Shown here piece after piece: positions 25,579 through 34,015 of a stretch of 64,000 nt of DNA (positions are counted from its first letter, which is position 1; every line of letters starts with the position of its first letter). The stretch is from positions 248,001-312,000 of the forward strand of contig NZ_JACCFV010000001.1 of NCBI RefSeq assembly GCF_013410545.1, given 5' to 3'. The position numbers and the translations under genes were made by a program. A model generated the notes under the pieces. That model was not told the origin of the DNA and searched no databases. It saw only the letters and a program-made list of their open reading frames with translations. The DNA is from Pseudoclavibacter chungangensis (lineage in GTDB: Bacteria; Actinomycetota; Actinomycetes; Actinomycetales; Microbacteriaceae).

Positions 25579-27266
25579 CCGCGGTCGAGACCCCGGCACC
25601 CGACACGACGACGGGCGCACCGTCCGCGGCCGCGACGACGGGCATCCGCGTGCGCGACCTCGGCGTCGCGTTCGACGGGCGGAGCGCCGTGCAGGGCGTG
25701 ACGTTCGATCTCGCCCCGGGGCGCTGCGTCGCGCTCGTCGGCGAATCGGGCTCGGGCAAGAGCGTGAGCGCGCGGAGTCTGCTCGGGCTCTCGGGCGCGA
25801 ACGCGACCGTGACGGCGAGCGAGCTCTCGCTCGACGGCGAGGACCTGCTCGCGGCGACGCCCGCGCAGTGGCGCGCGATCCGCGGCGGCCGGATCGGGCT
25901 CGTGCACCAGGACGCGCTCGTCTCGCTCGATCCGCTCCGGCCCGTCGGTGCGGAGATCGCCGAGACCCTCCGCCTGCACACCGATCTCGCCCGGCGGGAT
26001 CGCCGCGCCGAAGTCGTCCGGCTGCTCGCGTCCGTGGGCGTGCCCGAACCGGAGCAGCGCGCGAAGCAGCGCCCCGACGAACTCTCCGGCGGTCTGCGCC
26101 AGCGCGCGCTCATCGCGAGCGCGATCGCGGGCAGGCCCGACTACATCGTCGCCGACGAGCCGACGACCGCGCTCGACGTGACCGTGCAGGCCCAGGTCCT
26201 GCGCCTGCTCGCCGAGCTGCGCGACGCCGGGACGGGCCTCCTGCTCGTGAGCCACGACCTCGCGGTCGTCGGTGAACTCGCCGACGAGATCCTCGTGCTG
26301 CGCGGCGGCGAGGTCGTCGAACGCGGCACGCCCGACGAGGTGCTCGGCTCGCCACGCACCGACTACACGCGGCGCCTCCTCGACGCCGTGCCGTCGTCGC
26401 ACACGCGCGGTGAGCGACTGAGCGACGTGCCGCCCGTCGAGATCGACACGGCGCTCGTGCAGCCCGTCCGCGATCTCGGCGTGCCGCTGCTCGAGGCGAG
26501 CGGCCTCACGAAGCGCTACCGGCGGGGGCGGGAGACCGTGACGGTCGTCGACGCGGTCGACGTGCGGCTCGAACGCGGCCGCACGCTCGGCGTCGTCGGC
26601 GAGTCCGGCTCCGGAAAATCGACGCTCGCGGGCATGCTGCTCGGGCTCGTCGAGCCCGACGGCGGCACCGTGTCGTTCGAGGGCGAGGCGTGGGTGCCGC
26701 TCCCGGAGCCCGCCCGCCGCGCCCGCCGGCACCGCATCCAGTCGATCTCGCAGGACCCGCTGAGCTCGTTCGACCCGCGCTACCGGGTGCACGAGGTACT
26801 CGGCGAGGTGCTCGCCGCGATCGGCGTCCGGCGCGACGCGCGCCGCGAGCGTGCGGCGGCCCTGCTCGACCAGGTCGGGCTCGCTCCCGAGCTGCTCGAT
26901 CGAGCGCCGCTCACGCTCTCCGGCGGCCAGCGCCAGCGCGTCGCGATCGCGGCGGCGATCGCGGTCGGCCCCGACGTGCTCGTGTGCGACGAGCCCGTCG
27001 CCGCGCTCGACGTATCGGTGCAGGCGCAGGTGCTCGACCTCCTCGGCGACCTACAGCGGCGGCTCGGGCTCGGCATCGTGTTCATCTCCCACGATCTCGG
27101 CGTCGTCCACCACCTCGCCGACGAGGTGCTCGTCATGCACCACGGCGAGGTCGTCGAACGCGGCGACGTCGACGCGGTGCTCACCGCGCCGCAGCAGCCC
27201 TACACGCGTGAACTCCTCGGCGCCGTCCCCCGGCTCCGATCCACCCTCGAAAGGAACACCCCATGA
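25575..27266 (+). CDS. dipeptide-type ABC transporter ATPase, DppD-DppF fusion
   Basis: A 563-residue protein with two complete ABC domains. The first has Walker A GESGSGKS near residue 56, signature LSGGLRQRA and Walker B IVADEP; the second has GESGSGKST near residue 345, LSGGQRQR and LVCDEP. Fusion of the two ATPases of the DppD/DppF pair in one chain is common in actinomycete peptide importers. It energises the two permeases encoded just upstream. ATGA overlaps at both ends. Confidence 0.9.
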   Translation: MTAVETPAPDTTTGAPSAAATTGIRVRDLGVAFDGRSAVQGVTFDLAPGRCVALVGESGSGKSVSARSLLGLSGANATVTASELSLDGEDLLAATPAQWRAIRGGRIGLVHQDALVSLDPLRPVGAEIAETLRLHTDLARRDRRAEVVRLLASVGVPEPEQRAKQRPDELSGGLRQRALIASAIAGRPDYIVADEPTTALDVTVQAQVLRLLAELRDAGTGLLLVSHDLAVVGELADEILVLRGGEVVERGTPDEVLGSPRTDYTRRLLDAVPSSHTRGERLSDVPPVEIDTALVQPVRDLGVPLLEASGLTKRYRRGRETVTVVDAVDVRLERGRTLGVVGESGSGKSTLAGMLLGLVEPDGGTVSFEGEAWVPLPEPARRARRHRIQSISQDPLSSFDPRYRVHEVLGEVLAAIGVRRDARRERAAALLDQVGLAPELLDRAPLTLSGGQRQRVAIAAAIAVGPDVLVCDEPVAALDVSVQAQVLDLLGDLQRRLGLGIVFISHDLGVVHHLADEVLVMHHGEVVERGDVDAVLTAPQQPYTRELLGAVPRLRSTLERNTP

Positions 27267-28909
27267 CCCACCGACGTCTTCCGGTGGCCCTCGCGCTCGT
27301 CGCGGGCCTCGGACTCGCCGGATGCTCCGGTACCGCCGGAGCCGACGTGCCGAGCGAGCCCGTCTCGGGCGGCACGCTCACCTACCTCGCGAACACCGAA
27401 CCGCCCGTGTGGGACGGCCAGCGCATCCCGAGCCTCAACCTGAACTCGATCAACTCGTCGATCTTCGACACCGTCACGACGCAGCTCCCCGAGGCCTCGG
27501 GCTACGGTCCCGGGCTGGCCACGGCGTGGACCGTGAGCGACGACGGACTCGTCTACACGTTCGACCTGCGCGACGACGTGACGTTCCACGACGGCAGCCC
27601 CTTCAATGCCGAGGTGCTCAAGCAGAACCTCGACCGGCCGCTGTCGGAGCCCGACCTCGCGACCGTCGGCAACGGCATCGCCGAGAACGTCGTCGTCGAC
27701 GACGACACGCTCGAGGTGCACCTCTCGAAGCCGAACGGTGCGTTCATCCACGCACTCTCGACGCCGCACTGGCCCATCTACTCGGGCGAGATCCTCTCGA
27801 ACCACTCGAGCCAGGAGCTCTCGGCCGACCCGACGCTCTCGATCGGCACCGGCCCGTTCAAGGTCGAGTCGTACACGAAGGGCTCGAGCCTCACGCTCGT
27901 GCGCAACGACGACTACAACTGGGCGCCCGAGACCGCGTCGCACCAGGGGCCGGCCTACCTCGACCAGGTCGTCGTGAACTTCGTCCCCGAGACGCAGGCG
28001 CGCATCGGCGCGCTGAACTCGCAGCAGGCGCAGGCGATCGACCAGGTGCCGCCGCTGAACTTCGCCGAGGTCGAGGCGGGCGGCAACGCGATCCTCGAGC
28101 AGGACAACACGGGCACGCCGTACCAGCTGCACCTCAACCCCAACGTCGCGCCGTTCGACGACCTGAACGTGCGTCGCGGCTTCCAGGCCGCGATCGACGT
28201 GAACGCCGCACTGCAGAGCGTATACCAGGGCGCCTACGAACTCGCGTGGGGACCGACGCTCCCCGGCACGGCACCCGCGGGCTCGGCCGACGAGTCGATC
28301 AAGGGCACATGGGGCTTCGACGCCGACAAGGCGGCCCAGTACTTCGCGGAGGCCGGCTACACCGAGAAGGACGCCGAGGGGTACCTCGTGAAGGACGGCC
28401 AGCGCCTCCACCTCGACTGGTACGTCGACAGCCTCTACGCGCAGACCGACCAGCGTCAGCAGCTCGGTGAGGCGATCGTGCTGCTCGCGAAGGACGCGGG
28501 CATCGAGATCGTGCGCACGCCGTTCGACACGGCGACGTTCACGGCGAAGATCGCGGAGGGGAAGCACCAGCTCGCCGACTCGTCGCGCGGCTACGCCGAC
28601 GTCGCGACGAGCATCCAGCCGTTCACGACCGCCGCGATCCCCACCTCGAACGGCGGCTCGGGCATCAACTACGGCCTCGTGAGCGACCCCGAGATCGACG
28701 CGCAGGCGGCGATCCTCCGCGCCTCCAACGACGACGCCGAGCGCGTGGCCGCGGCGCACGTCGCACAGCAGCGCATCATCGACCAGGCCTACTCGCTGCC
28801 GCTCTACGTGCCCAAGAAGACGGTGGGCGTGACGCCCGCCGTGCAGGGCTGGGCGTTCGACCAGGTCGGCTACACGGACACCTTCCACGGTGTCTGGCTC
28901 GCGCAGTAG
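27263..28909 (+). CDS. ABC transporter substrate-binding lipoprotein (family 5, DppA/OppA-like)
   Basis: A 548-residue solute-binding protein. The signal peptide ends in the lipobox LAGC with the lipidated cysteine at residue 21, so it is anchored outside the membrane. GGTLTYLANTEPPVWD, DDVTFHDGSPFNAEVLKQNLDR and IGTGPFKVESYTKG are characteristic of SBP family 5. It captures the substrate for the importer encoded upstream. The family binds peptides, nickel complexes and various small compounds, so the ligand is open. Confidence 0.9.
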   Translation: MTHRRLPVALALVAGLGLAGCSGTAGADVPSEPVSGGTLTYLANTEPPVWDGQRIPSLNLNSINSSIFDTVTTQLPEASGYGPGLATAWTVSDDGLVYTFDLRDDVTFHDGSPFNAEVLKQNLDRPLSEPDLATVGNGIAENVVVDDDTLEVHLSKPNGAFIHALSTPHWPIYSGEILSNHSSQELSADPTLSIGTGPFKVESYTKGSSLTLVRNDDYNWAPETASHQGPAYLDQVVVNFVPETQARIGALNSQQAQAIDQVPPLNFAEVEAGGNAILEQDNTGTPYQLHLNPNVAPFDDLNVRRGFQAAIDVNAALQSVYQGAYELAWGPTLPGTAPAGSADESIKGTWGFDADKAAQYFAEAGYTEKDAEGYLVKDGQRLHLDWYVDSLYAQTDQRQQLGEAIVLLAKDAGIEIVRTPFDTATFTAKIAEGKHQLADSSRGYADVATSIQPFTTAAIPTSNGGSGINYGLVSDPEIDAQAAILRASNDDAERVAAAHVAQQRIIDQAYSLPLYVPKKTVGVTPAVQGWAFDQVGYTDTFHGVWLAQ

Positions 28910-28929
28910 GCGCGGGGAAGGAGCACAGG

Positions 28930-30015
28930 ATGCCTCGAATCGATCTCTTCTACTACGGTGACGTCACCACCGGGCAGTCGCCCGCGCAGTGGTATCGCGA
29001 CGTCGAACAGCAGGTCGTCGCCGGCGACCGCCTCGGGTACAACGGCGTGTGGGTGACGGAGCACCACTTCCACATGCGCGGCGAGGTGCCCGATCCGCTG
29101 CTCTTCCTCGCGCGGCTCAGCGGTCGCACCGAGCGGATCCGCCTCGGCACCTCGATCGTGTGCGCGCCGTTCTACGACCCGTTGCGGCTCGCCGAATCGG
29201 CGAACCTCCTCGACGCGATCTCCGGCGGCCGATTGAATCTCGGCGTCGGTTCGGGGATCGGCGACGAGCCGTCGCTCGCCGCATGGGGACTGCAGCGGGA
29301 CGAGCTCTCGGCACGTTCGGCGGAGATCCACGAGATCCTGCGCCTCGCGTTCGACGAGGGCACGGTGACCTTCGACGGCGAGTACTACCAGTACGACGGC
29401 GTCGAGATCTCGCCGCCCGCGGGCCGGGCCGCGCGCGACGTGATCTGGACGGGTGCCGGCCGCAACGCGGTCGAGCTCGCGAGGGCGCACGGCTACCGGC
29501 TCATGATCCCGCGGCCGTTGCCCCTCGAGGAGCGTCTGCGGTTCAACCGCGAGTACCGCGCCGCGGTGCCCGACGGTGAGGTCATCCACCTGCGCTCGGG
29601 CCTCGTCGCCCCGACGCGGGCGCTCGCTCGCGAGCGAGCGGTCGAGTTCCTCCGCAACTACGCCGCGATCTACCTGCGCAAGAAGTGGACGGGTGGCCCC
29701 GACAGTCAGGCGTTCGACGAGATCGCGGAGCGGTTGAGCTTCGCGGTCGGCACGGCGGGTGAGGTCGCGGATCGCATCCGAGCCTGGACCGACGACTTCC
29801 GCGGCACGGAGGAGACGGCGATCCAGTTCCAGGGGCCCGGCGTCGCGCACGAGCACGCGCTCGAGTCGATCGAGCTGTTCGCCGCCGAGCTCCCCGGCCT
29901 GCAGGACGACGCACCGCGCACCGCGACCGAGTACGTCGACCGTGACATCCCCGCGCGCGGCGTGAACGCGTCGCTCACCCCGTATCCGACCGACACGCAG
30001 GAGGTACTCGTATGA
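28930..30015 (+). CDS. LLM-class flavin-dependent monooxygenase 1
   Basis: A 361-residue luciferase-like TIM-barrel protein. It has GVWVTEHHFHM, IRLGTSIVCAPFYDPLRLAE and SGGRLNLGVGSGIGDEPSLAAWG, the flavin-site motifs of bacterial luciferase-like oxygenases using FMNH2 (or F420). It starts 20 bp after the binding-protein stop with AAGGAG upstream, and overlaps the second LLM gene by ATGA. In this operon it probably oxidises a carbon-sulfur or carbon-nitrogen bond of the imported compound; no flavin reductase is encoded nearby. Confidence 0.85.
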   Translation: MPRIDLFYYGDVTTGQSPAQWYRDVEQQVVAGDRLGYNGVWVTEHHFHMRGEVPDPLLFLARLSGRTERIRLGTSIVCAPFYDPLRLAESANLLDAISGGRLNLGVGSGIGDEPSLAAWGLQRDELSARSAEIHEILRLAFDEGTVTFDGEYYQYDGVEISPPAGRAARDVIWTGAGRNAVELARAHGYRLMIPRPLPLEERLRFNREYRAAVPDGEVIHLRSGLVAPTRALARERAVEFLRNYAAIYLRKKWTGGPDSQAFDEIAERLSFAVGTAGEVADRIRAWTDDFRGTEETAIQFQGPGVAHEHALESIELFAAELPGLQDDAPRTATEYVDRDIPARGVNASLTPYPTDTQEVLV

Positions 30016-31133
30016 GTGGCACCGGCATCCCCGACACGCGTTCGCCGCGGACGGGCGAGATCCCCGAGCTCCGGATCGGGTTCATCACGCACCTCGATCA
30101 GCACGACGACCTCGGCAGCATCTACCGCGACAACCTGCGGCTCGTGCAGGCGCTCGAGACGCTCGGCTACGACAGCGCGTGGATCGCGACCCGGCACTTC
30201 AAGGCGGGCTGGGCGACGCTCCCGAGCCCGTTCGCGTTCTACGGTGCGGCGGCCGTGTCGACCGAGCGCATCGCGCTCGGGACGGCCGTCCTGCCGCTGC
30301 TGCTCGACGACCCGGTGCGGGCCGCGGAGGAGGTGTCGGTCGTCGACCACCTGTCGAACGGTCGACTCGTGCTCGGGCTCGGCAAGGGTGTTCCGTCGGA
30401 CTCGTTCCACGTGTTCGACTCGTGGAACAAGAATCGCGACGCGGGGTTCGTAGCGAAGGCCGAACGGCTGCAGTGGGCGCTCGAGGGGTCGCAGGTCGAG
30501 GGCGGCAGCGAGTCGCTGCACCCGCCGAACCGTTCGCTCTCGGGGCGCGTGCTGTACGGCTCGTCGAACCTCGAGACGATCCGGCGTGCGGCCGAGAACG
30601 GCGAGGGGTTCATCCTCGAACGGTTCGGGAACGGCCCGGAGCGGACGGCCGCGGCGCGGCGCGGGTTCCAGGAGCGGCAGGCGGAGTCGATCCGCATCTA
30701 CCGGCAGGTGTTCGAGGAGACGTGGGGTGACATGCGCACGCCGTACGTCGTGCTGTCCCGGAGCGCGTATCCGGGCCCGACGGTCGAGTCGGCGCTCGCG
30801 GAGGCGGGGACGCGCGTGCGGCGTTGGAACGACTTCGCGGCGAGGATCGGTCGTGTCGATCCGACGTGGTCGGTACCCGATCAACTGCTGAGCGACAACG
30901 TGCCGTGGGGCACGCCGGAGGTGCTCGCGGCGGATCTGCTCGCCGACCCGAGCGTCGCGCTGAGCGACGAGATCGTGCTCGGCGTGCACCCCGCGCACCA
31001 CACGATCGACGAGACGATCGAGAAGGCACGGATCCTGCTCGAGGAGCTCGTGCCGCTCGTGCGGAGCGGGTGGCGGGCGCAGCGGGAGGAGCTCGGGATC
31101 GACGAGCTGCGGACGGATCGGGTGACGGCATGA
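30012..31133 (+). CDS. LLM-class flavin-dependent monooxygenase 2
   Basis: A 373-residue luciferase-like protein only distantly similar to its neighbour. It shows IALGTAVLPLLLDDPVRAAEE, SNGRLVLGLGKGVPSD and an N-terminal TIM-barrel strand (ELRIGFITHLDQ). Two unlike LLM proteins in tandem suggest either a heterodimer of the luciferase type or successive oxidations. Overlaps both neighbours by ATGA. Confidence 0.83.
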   Translation: MSGTGIPDTRSPRTGEIPELRIGFITHLDQHDDLGSIYRDNLRLVQALETLGYDSAWIATRHFKAGWATLPSPFAFYGAAAVSTERIALGTAVLPLLLDDPVRAAEEVSVVDHLSNGRLVLGLGKGVPSDSFHVFDSWNKNRDAGFVAKAERLQWALEGSQVEGGSESLHPPNRSLSGRVLYGSSNLETIRRAAENGEGFILERFGNGPERTAAARRGFQERQAESIRIYRQVFEETWGDMRTPYVVLSRSAYPGPTVESALAEAGTRVRRWNDFAARIGRVDPTWSVPDQLLSDNVPWGTPEVLAADLLADPSVALSDEIVLGVHPAHHTIDETIEKARILLEELVPLVRSGWRAQREELGIDELRTDRVTA

Positions 31134-31927
31134 CGAGCGGCGGCGAGCGCGCACTGGTTTCGGCGCGGACCTTCGTGGCCGACTGGGATCGCTGGCACGC
31201 GAAGCGGCGGGCGGAGGTGCTGGCGCCGACGGGGCCGGCGAGCCTCGCGCACACCGCGTGGCTGGACGACGAGTTCGCCGCCGTTCCGGATGCGCCGGGT
31301 GAGTGGGCGCGCGACGGCGGGGCGGTGCTCGGGCGCGAGATCGGCTGGAGCGGGTACCGCTCGGGCGACGGCGACATCGTGACGGGCGAGACGCGGCTCG
31401 AACCGGGCGAGGAGTTGAGCGACGGGACGCGCACGCTGCGTGCGCACGCGCGTCGCGACGAGCGGGCGTTGCGCGTGTTCGATGCGGGCAGGCCGGCGCG
31501 GGAGGGGATCGTCGGTATCGACGCGTATCCGCCGGAGTCGCGCTGGGTCGTGTCGGCCGATTTCCGGCCGGTGCCGGGGCGTGTGGTCGTGGACCATGTG
31601 GACGGTTCGACGTCGGAGCACGCGGAGGCGGGTATCGCGGTGTTCCTGCTCGACGGGCACGAGATCGCGCTCGAGGTGCGTGTGGGGGAGCGGGGGCTGA
31701 GCGCGGTGTTCGCCGACTCGGGGAGCGGTGGCGCGCACAACGCCTTCCGGTTCCTGTCGCTCCCGTCGCCGGATCGCACGGGCCGCACGCTCGTCGATTT
31801 CAACCGTGCGACGCTGCCGCCGTGCGCGTTCAGTGATCAGTTCGCGTGCCCGTTGCCGTCGGCGGCGAACCGGCTGCCGGTGAATGTCGCCGCGGGTGAG
31901 CGGGCGCCGCGTCGCAAGCGCGACTGA
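31130..31927 (+). CDS. DUF1684-domain protein
   Basis: A 265-residue soluble protein resembling the DUF1684 family, with the core RWVVSADFRPVPG, the aromatic/acidic segment LSLPSPDRTGRTLVDFNRATLPPC (broken here by variable residues) and AFSDQFACPLPSAANRLPVNVAAGE at the end. The molecular function of the family is not established. It is the last gene of the operon, overlapping the second monooxygenase gene by ATGA, and precedes a strong terminator. Confidence 0.75.
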   Translation: MTSGGERALVSARTFVADWDRWHAKRRAEVLAPTGPASLAHTAWLDDEFAAVPDAPGEWARDGGAVLGREIGWSGYRSGDGDIVTGETRLEPGEELSDGTRTLRAHARRDERALRVFDAGRPAREGIVGIDAYPPESRWVVSADFRPVPGRVVVDHVDGSTSEHAEAGIAVFLLDGHEIALEVRVGERGLSAVFADSGSGGAHNAFRFLSLPSPDRTGRTLVDFNRATLPPCAFSDQFACPLPSAANRLPVNVAAGERAPRRKRD

Positions 31928-31951
31928 TCGCGCCCGTTCGCGAGGTGGCCC

Positions 31952-31979
31952 ACGGCCCGCACCGTCCGGTGCGGGCCGT
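31952..31979. terminator. hairpin terminator at the end of the nine-gene operon
   Basis: Perfect 12-bp arms (31952-31963 and 31968-31979) around GTCC, 24 bp after the DUF1684 stop. It also lies just beyond the minus-strand stop at 32022 and could serve both transcripts. Confidence 0.85.
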
Positions 31980-32021
31980 CGGTGTTGAGGCCGGTGTCGG
32001 TGTCGGCGCCCGATGCGGGCG

Positions 32022-33338
32022 TCAGCGACCGATCCCGGTGTTGCCGCGCCTCGGTGCGCCGGAGGTTCGGGGGCGCGTCGCGCGTTCGACGGCCCGGCGG
32101 GCCGCGTCAGTGCGTGGTGTGGGCGTCGTGTTCTGGTCGCCCGGGGTGCTACAGCTGGCGGGCGACGCCGTGCGCGAGGCATGCCGAGGGTCCGAGGCCT
32201 CCGTCGGAGTGGCGTCGCCGAGGCGTGTTCCGGCTGGTGCCCCGGCGGGCGCTCGGCCCGGCCCGCCGGGGTCGGGCCCTGTGTTCGTCCATCGTGCCCG
32301 GAAGTGCTCGTGGGCGGTGCTCGGACGCGCGGGTGCGCTCTCGTCTCGGGAGTACCGGAGGGGTCGGAGGATGCCCGGTGTGGGTGGGCGGGTGGAGGTG
32401 TCGAGGTAGTGGAGTGGTTCGGCGTCGGGTCCGAGGTCGATGCCGTTCTTCTCGAGGAGGTCGGGCGTGAGGCCGTGTGTGGCGAGGTCGATGCGGATGG
32501 GTGGTTCGGCGGGCCGGGGGAGTACACGTCGGGCGTGGTCGCTGGCGATCTCGGCGTGGTGTTCGCGGTGGACCTGGCCGATGAAGCTCAGTGCCGCGGC
32601 GGTGTAGTAGTTCGCGTAGTCGGATTCACCGGTGCGGCCGATGTTGGTCATGTCGGGCGCGGCACCGGTGTAGTAGCGCCGCATGGCGGCGAGATTCTGC
32701 TCCGAGGACTCGAGGCTGCCGTCCGGGTTGGGCGCGAAGCCGATGCCGAATCGCACGTGTCTGCGGTCGACAGAATCCGCCACGGTTCGCGCCCGCACCG
32801 TCTGGGCGACCGCCATTGGAAGCGGGACCTTGCTGCTGGCTGCGAACTCGACAAAGGTGTTCCAGCCTTCGAGGTCGGCACGATCCTCGTCCGCGCGGCA
32901 GGCGTCGAGGTACTGGTTCAGCGCCGTCGCGTAGTCGGTTTCTCCCGCTCGAGTGCTCGCGACGATCTCAGTCGAGAACAGGTGCGTGCTGTGGTCGATG
33001 TCGCTGGAATTGTGGGCGTGTTGGATTTCGTGCCCGAGGAGGTAAATGGTGTCGGCCGCGTCCGCCCAGCGTTCCGGGCGCACGCACTCGAGTGGGAGCG
33101 TGATCGCCTTGCTGGCGGGGTCGTATTGCGCGCCGGCGTGCGTTCCCTCCGGCTGCAGCACGAAGCTGGTCAAGGTTCGGTTCCCGACGGCTTCGTTGAG
33201 ATTGGCGACCAAGCGGGGAGATGCGGCGATCATGTCGCGTAGTCGTGCCGCGTCGGATCGAGTGACGCGCGGGGCCTCGATGAATCGCTCGAGCGCGGCG
33301 TGTGCATCGGGCGTCAGGTCGTGTACGGGTCGCTCCAC
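32022..33338 (-). CDS. putative HExxH zincin protein, module 1 (large gene)
   Basis: A 438-residue protein I do not recognise as a named family. Residues 99-108 read YLLGHEIQHA, a classical HExxH zinc motif (H103, E104, H107), and EDRADLEGWN (151-160) could supply the third ligand. There is no signal peptide or transmembrane helix. Residues 1-225 are about half identical to the paralogue at 34016-35320, while residues 225-438 are nearly identical. The last 100 residues are Arg/Pro/Thr-rich and disordered-looking. Its start overlaps the upstream small gene by 25 nt. The base composition is more AT-rich than its surroundings in the central part. It could be a protease effector, but this is inference. 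Confidence 0.65.
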   Translation of the reverse strand: MERPVHDLTPDAHAALERFIEAPRVTRSDAARLRDMIAASPRLVANLNEAVGNRTLTSFVLQPEGTHAGAQYDPASKAITLPLECVRPERWADAADTIYLLGHEIQHAHNSSDIDHSTHLFSTEIVASTRAGETDYATALNQYLDACRADEDRADLEGWNTFVEFAASSKVPLPMAVAQTVRARTVADSVDRRHVRFGIGFAPNPDGSLESSEQNLAAMRRYYTGAAPDMTNIGRTGESDYANYYTAAALSFIGQVHREHHAEIASDHARRVLPRPAEPPIRIDLATHGLTPDLLEKNGIDLGPDAEPLHYLDTSTRPPTPGILRPLRYSRDESAPARPSTAHEHFRARWTNTGPDPGGPGRAPAGAPAGTRLGDATPTEASDPRHASRTASPASCSTPGDQNTTPTPRTDAARRAVERATRPRTSGAPRRGNTGIGR

Positions 33339-33856
33339 CTCATCACGACCTTGGTCACGTAGCTCACGTCATTACCGAGTCGGCCGCTGCCGGCAAGTCC
33401 GTAGTTTCCACTGATCCTGCCTCGGGCGAACCGCATCGCGATCGGTTTGCCTTCGTGGGCGGGATAGATGGGATGCAGCGTGAACCCGGCCCGGCTGAGC
33501 TCCGTTTCGACCCACGCGGCATCGGGGTCGCGGACCAATGCCCGCACGTCGCGGCGCGACCTGTCGGAGCGGTCCAGCGTGAGGTCGGCTCCCGCGAATC
33601 GGTCGGGATCCGGCGCGACGTTCGCCCAGCAGTCGTAGTTCGAATTGCTCTCGTCCCGGAGGTGCCACAGGTCATTCTCGGTGGGAAGGAAGGTGATGCC
33701 GAGTGTGCGTTCGAAGCGGTCGGGTGTGGTGTCGGGATCGTCGGTGCTCTCGATGATGAATCGGATCATGCCGCGGAGCCAGGAGCTGGCCTTCTGTTCG
33801 AGTTCGGGACTCGGGACGACGTCCCAGTGGGGTGTTCCGGTCCGGTCTTCGTTCAT
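33314..33856 (-). CDS. partner protein of the zincin, module 1 (small gene)
   Basis: A 180-residue soluble protein of no recognised family. ATG at 33856 follows GAGGAA. Residues 1-55 (TPHWDVVPSPELEQKAS region) match the second-module partner at all but about five positions, while the rest is only about one-third identical. The C-terminal part looks beta-rich (FARGRISGNYGLAG, VVMRWSDPY). It ends inside the start of the zincin gene, so the two are translationally coupled. Role as inhibitor, immunity protein or chaperone of the zincin is plausible but untested. Confidence 0.6.
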   Translation of the reverse strand: MNEDRTGTPHWDVVPSPELEQKASSWLRGMIRFIIESTDDPDTTPDRFERTLGITFLPTENDLWHLRDESNSNYDCWANVAPDPDRFAGADLTLDRSDRSRRDVRALVRDPDAAWVETELSRAGFTLHPIYPAHEGKPIAMRFARGRISGNYGLAGSGRLGNDVSYVTKVVMRWSDPYTT

Positions 33857-33982
33857 GCTGTTCCTCGCCGTGTCGTGTGTTCGTGTCGTGACGTGCGTGG
33901 GTCGTCTCGTTGCGGTGCCGCGTCGCCGTGTGGGCGTTCAGGTTACGGTCCTGGGGCCCGTGGGTGGGGTCGGTTCGTCGCA

Positions 33983-33993
33983 CTGTGGACAAC
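33983..33993. promoter_or_regulatory. conserved upstream element, module 1
   Basis: CTGTGGACAAC (TTGTCCACA on the coding strand side) about 130 bp upstream of the module 1 start. The same 11-mer occurs at 35968-35978, about 135 bp upstream of module 2. In both cases a TAACCT/TAGTCT hexamer lies 38-39 bp downstream of the element in the direction of transcription and could be a -10 box. It resembles an actinomycete DnaA box but occurs singly. Confidence 0.4.
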
Positions 33994-34015
33994 GGGGCGG
34001 GCAGCGGCTGGCGGC

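Noticed and set aside
32013..33242. Plus-strand open frames over the zincin modules (also 34286-35308)
   Set aside because: Paired shadows of the minus-strand genes; the minus frames have ribosome-binding sites, HExxH motifs and coupled starts, and the paralogues align in that frame.
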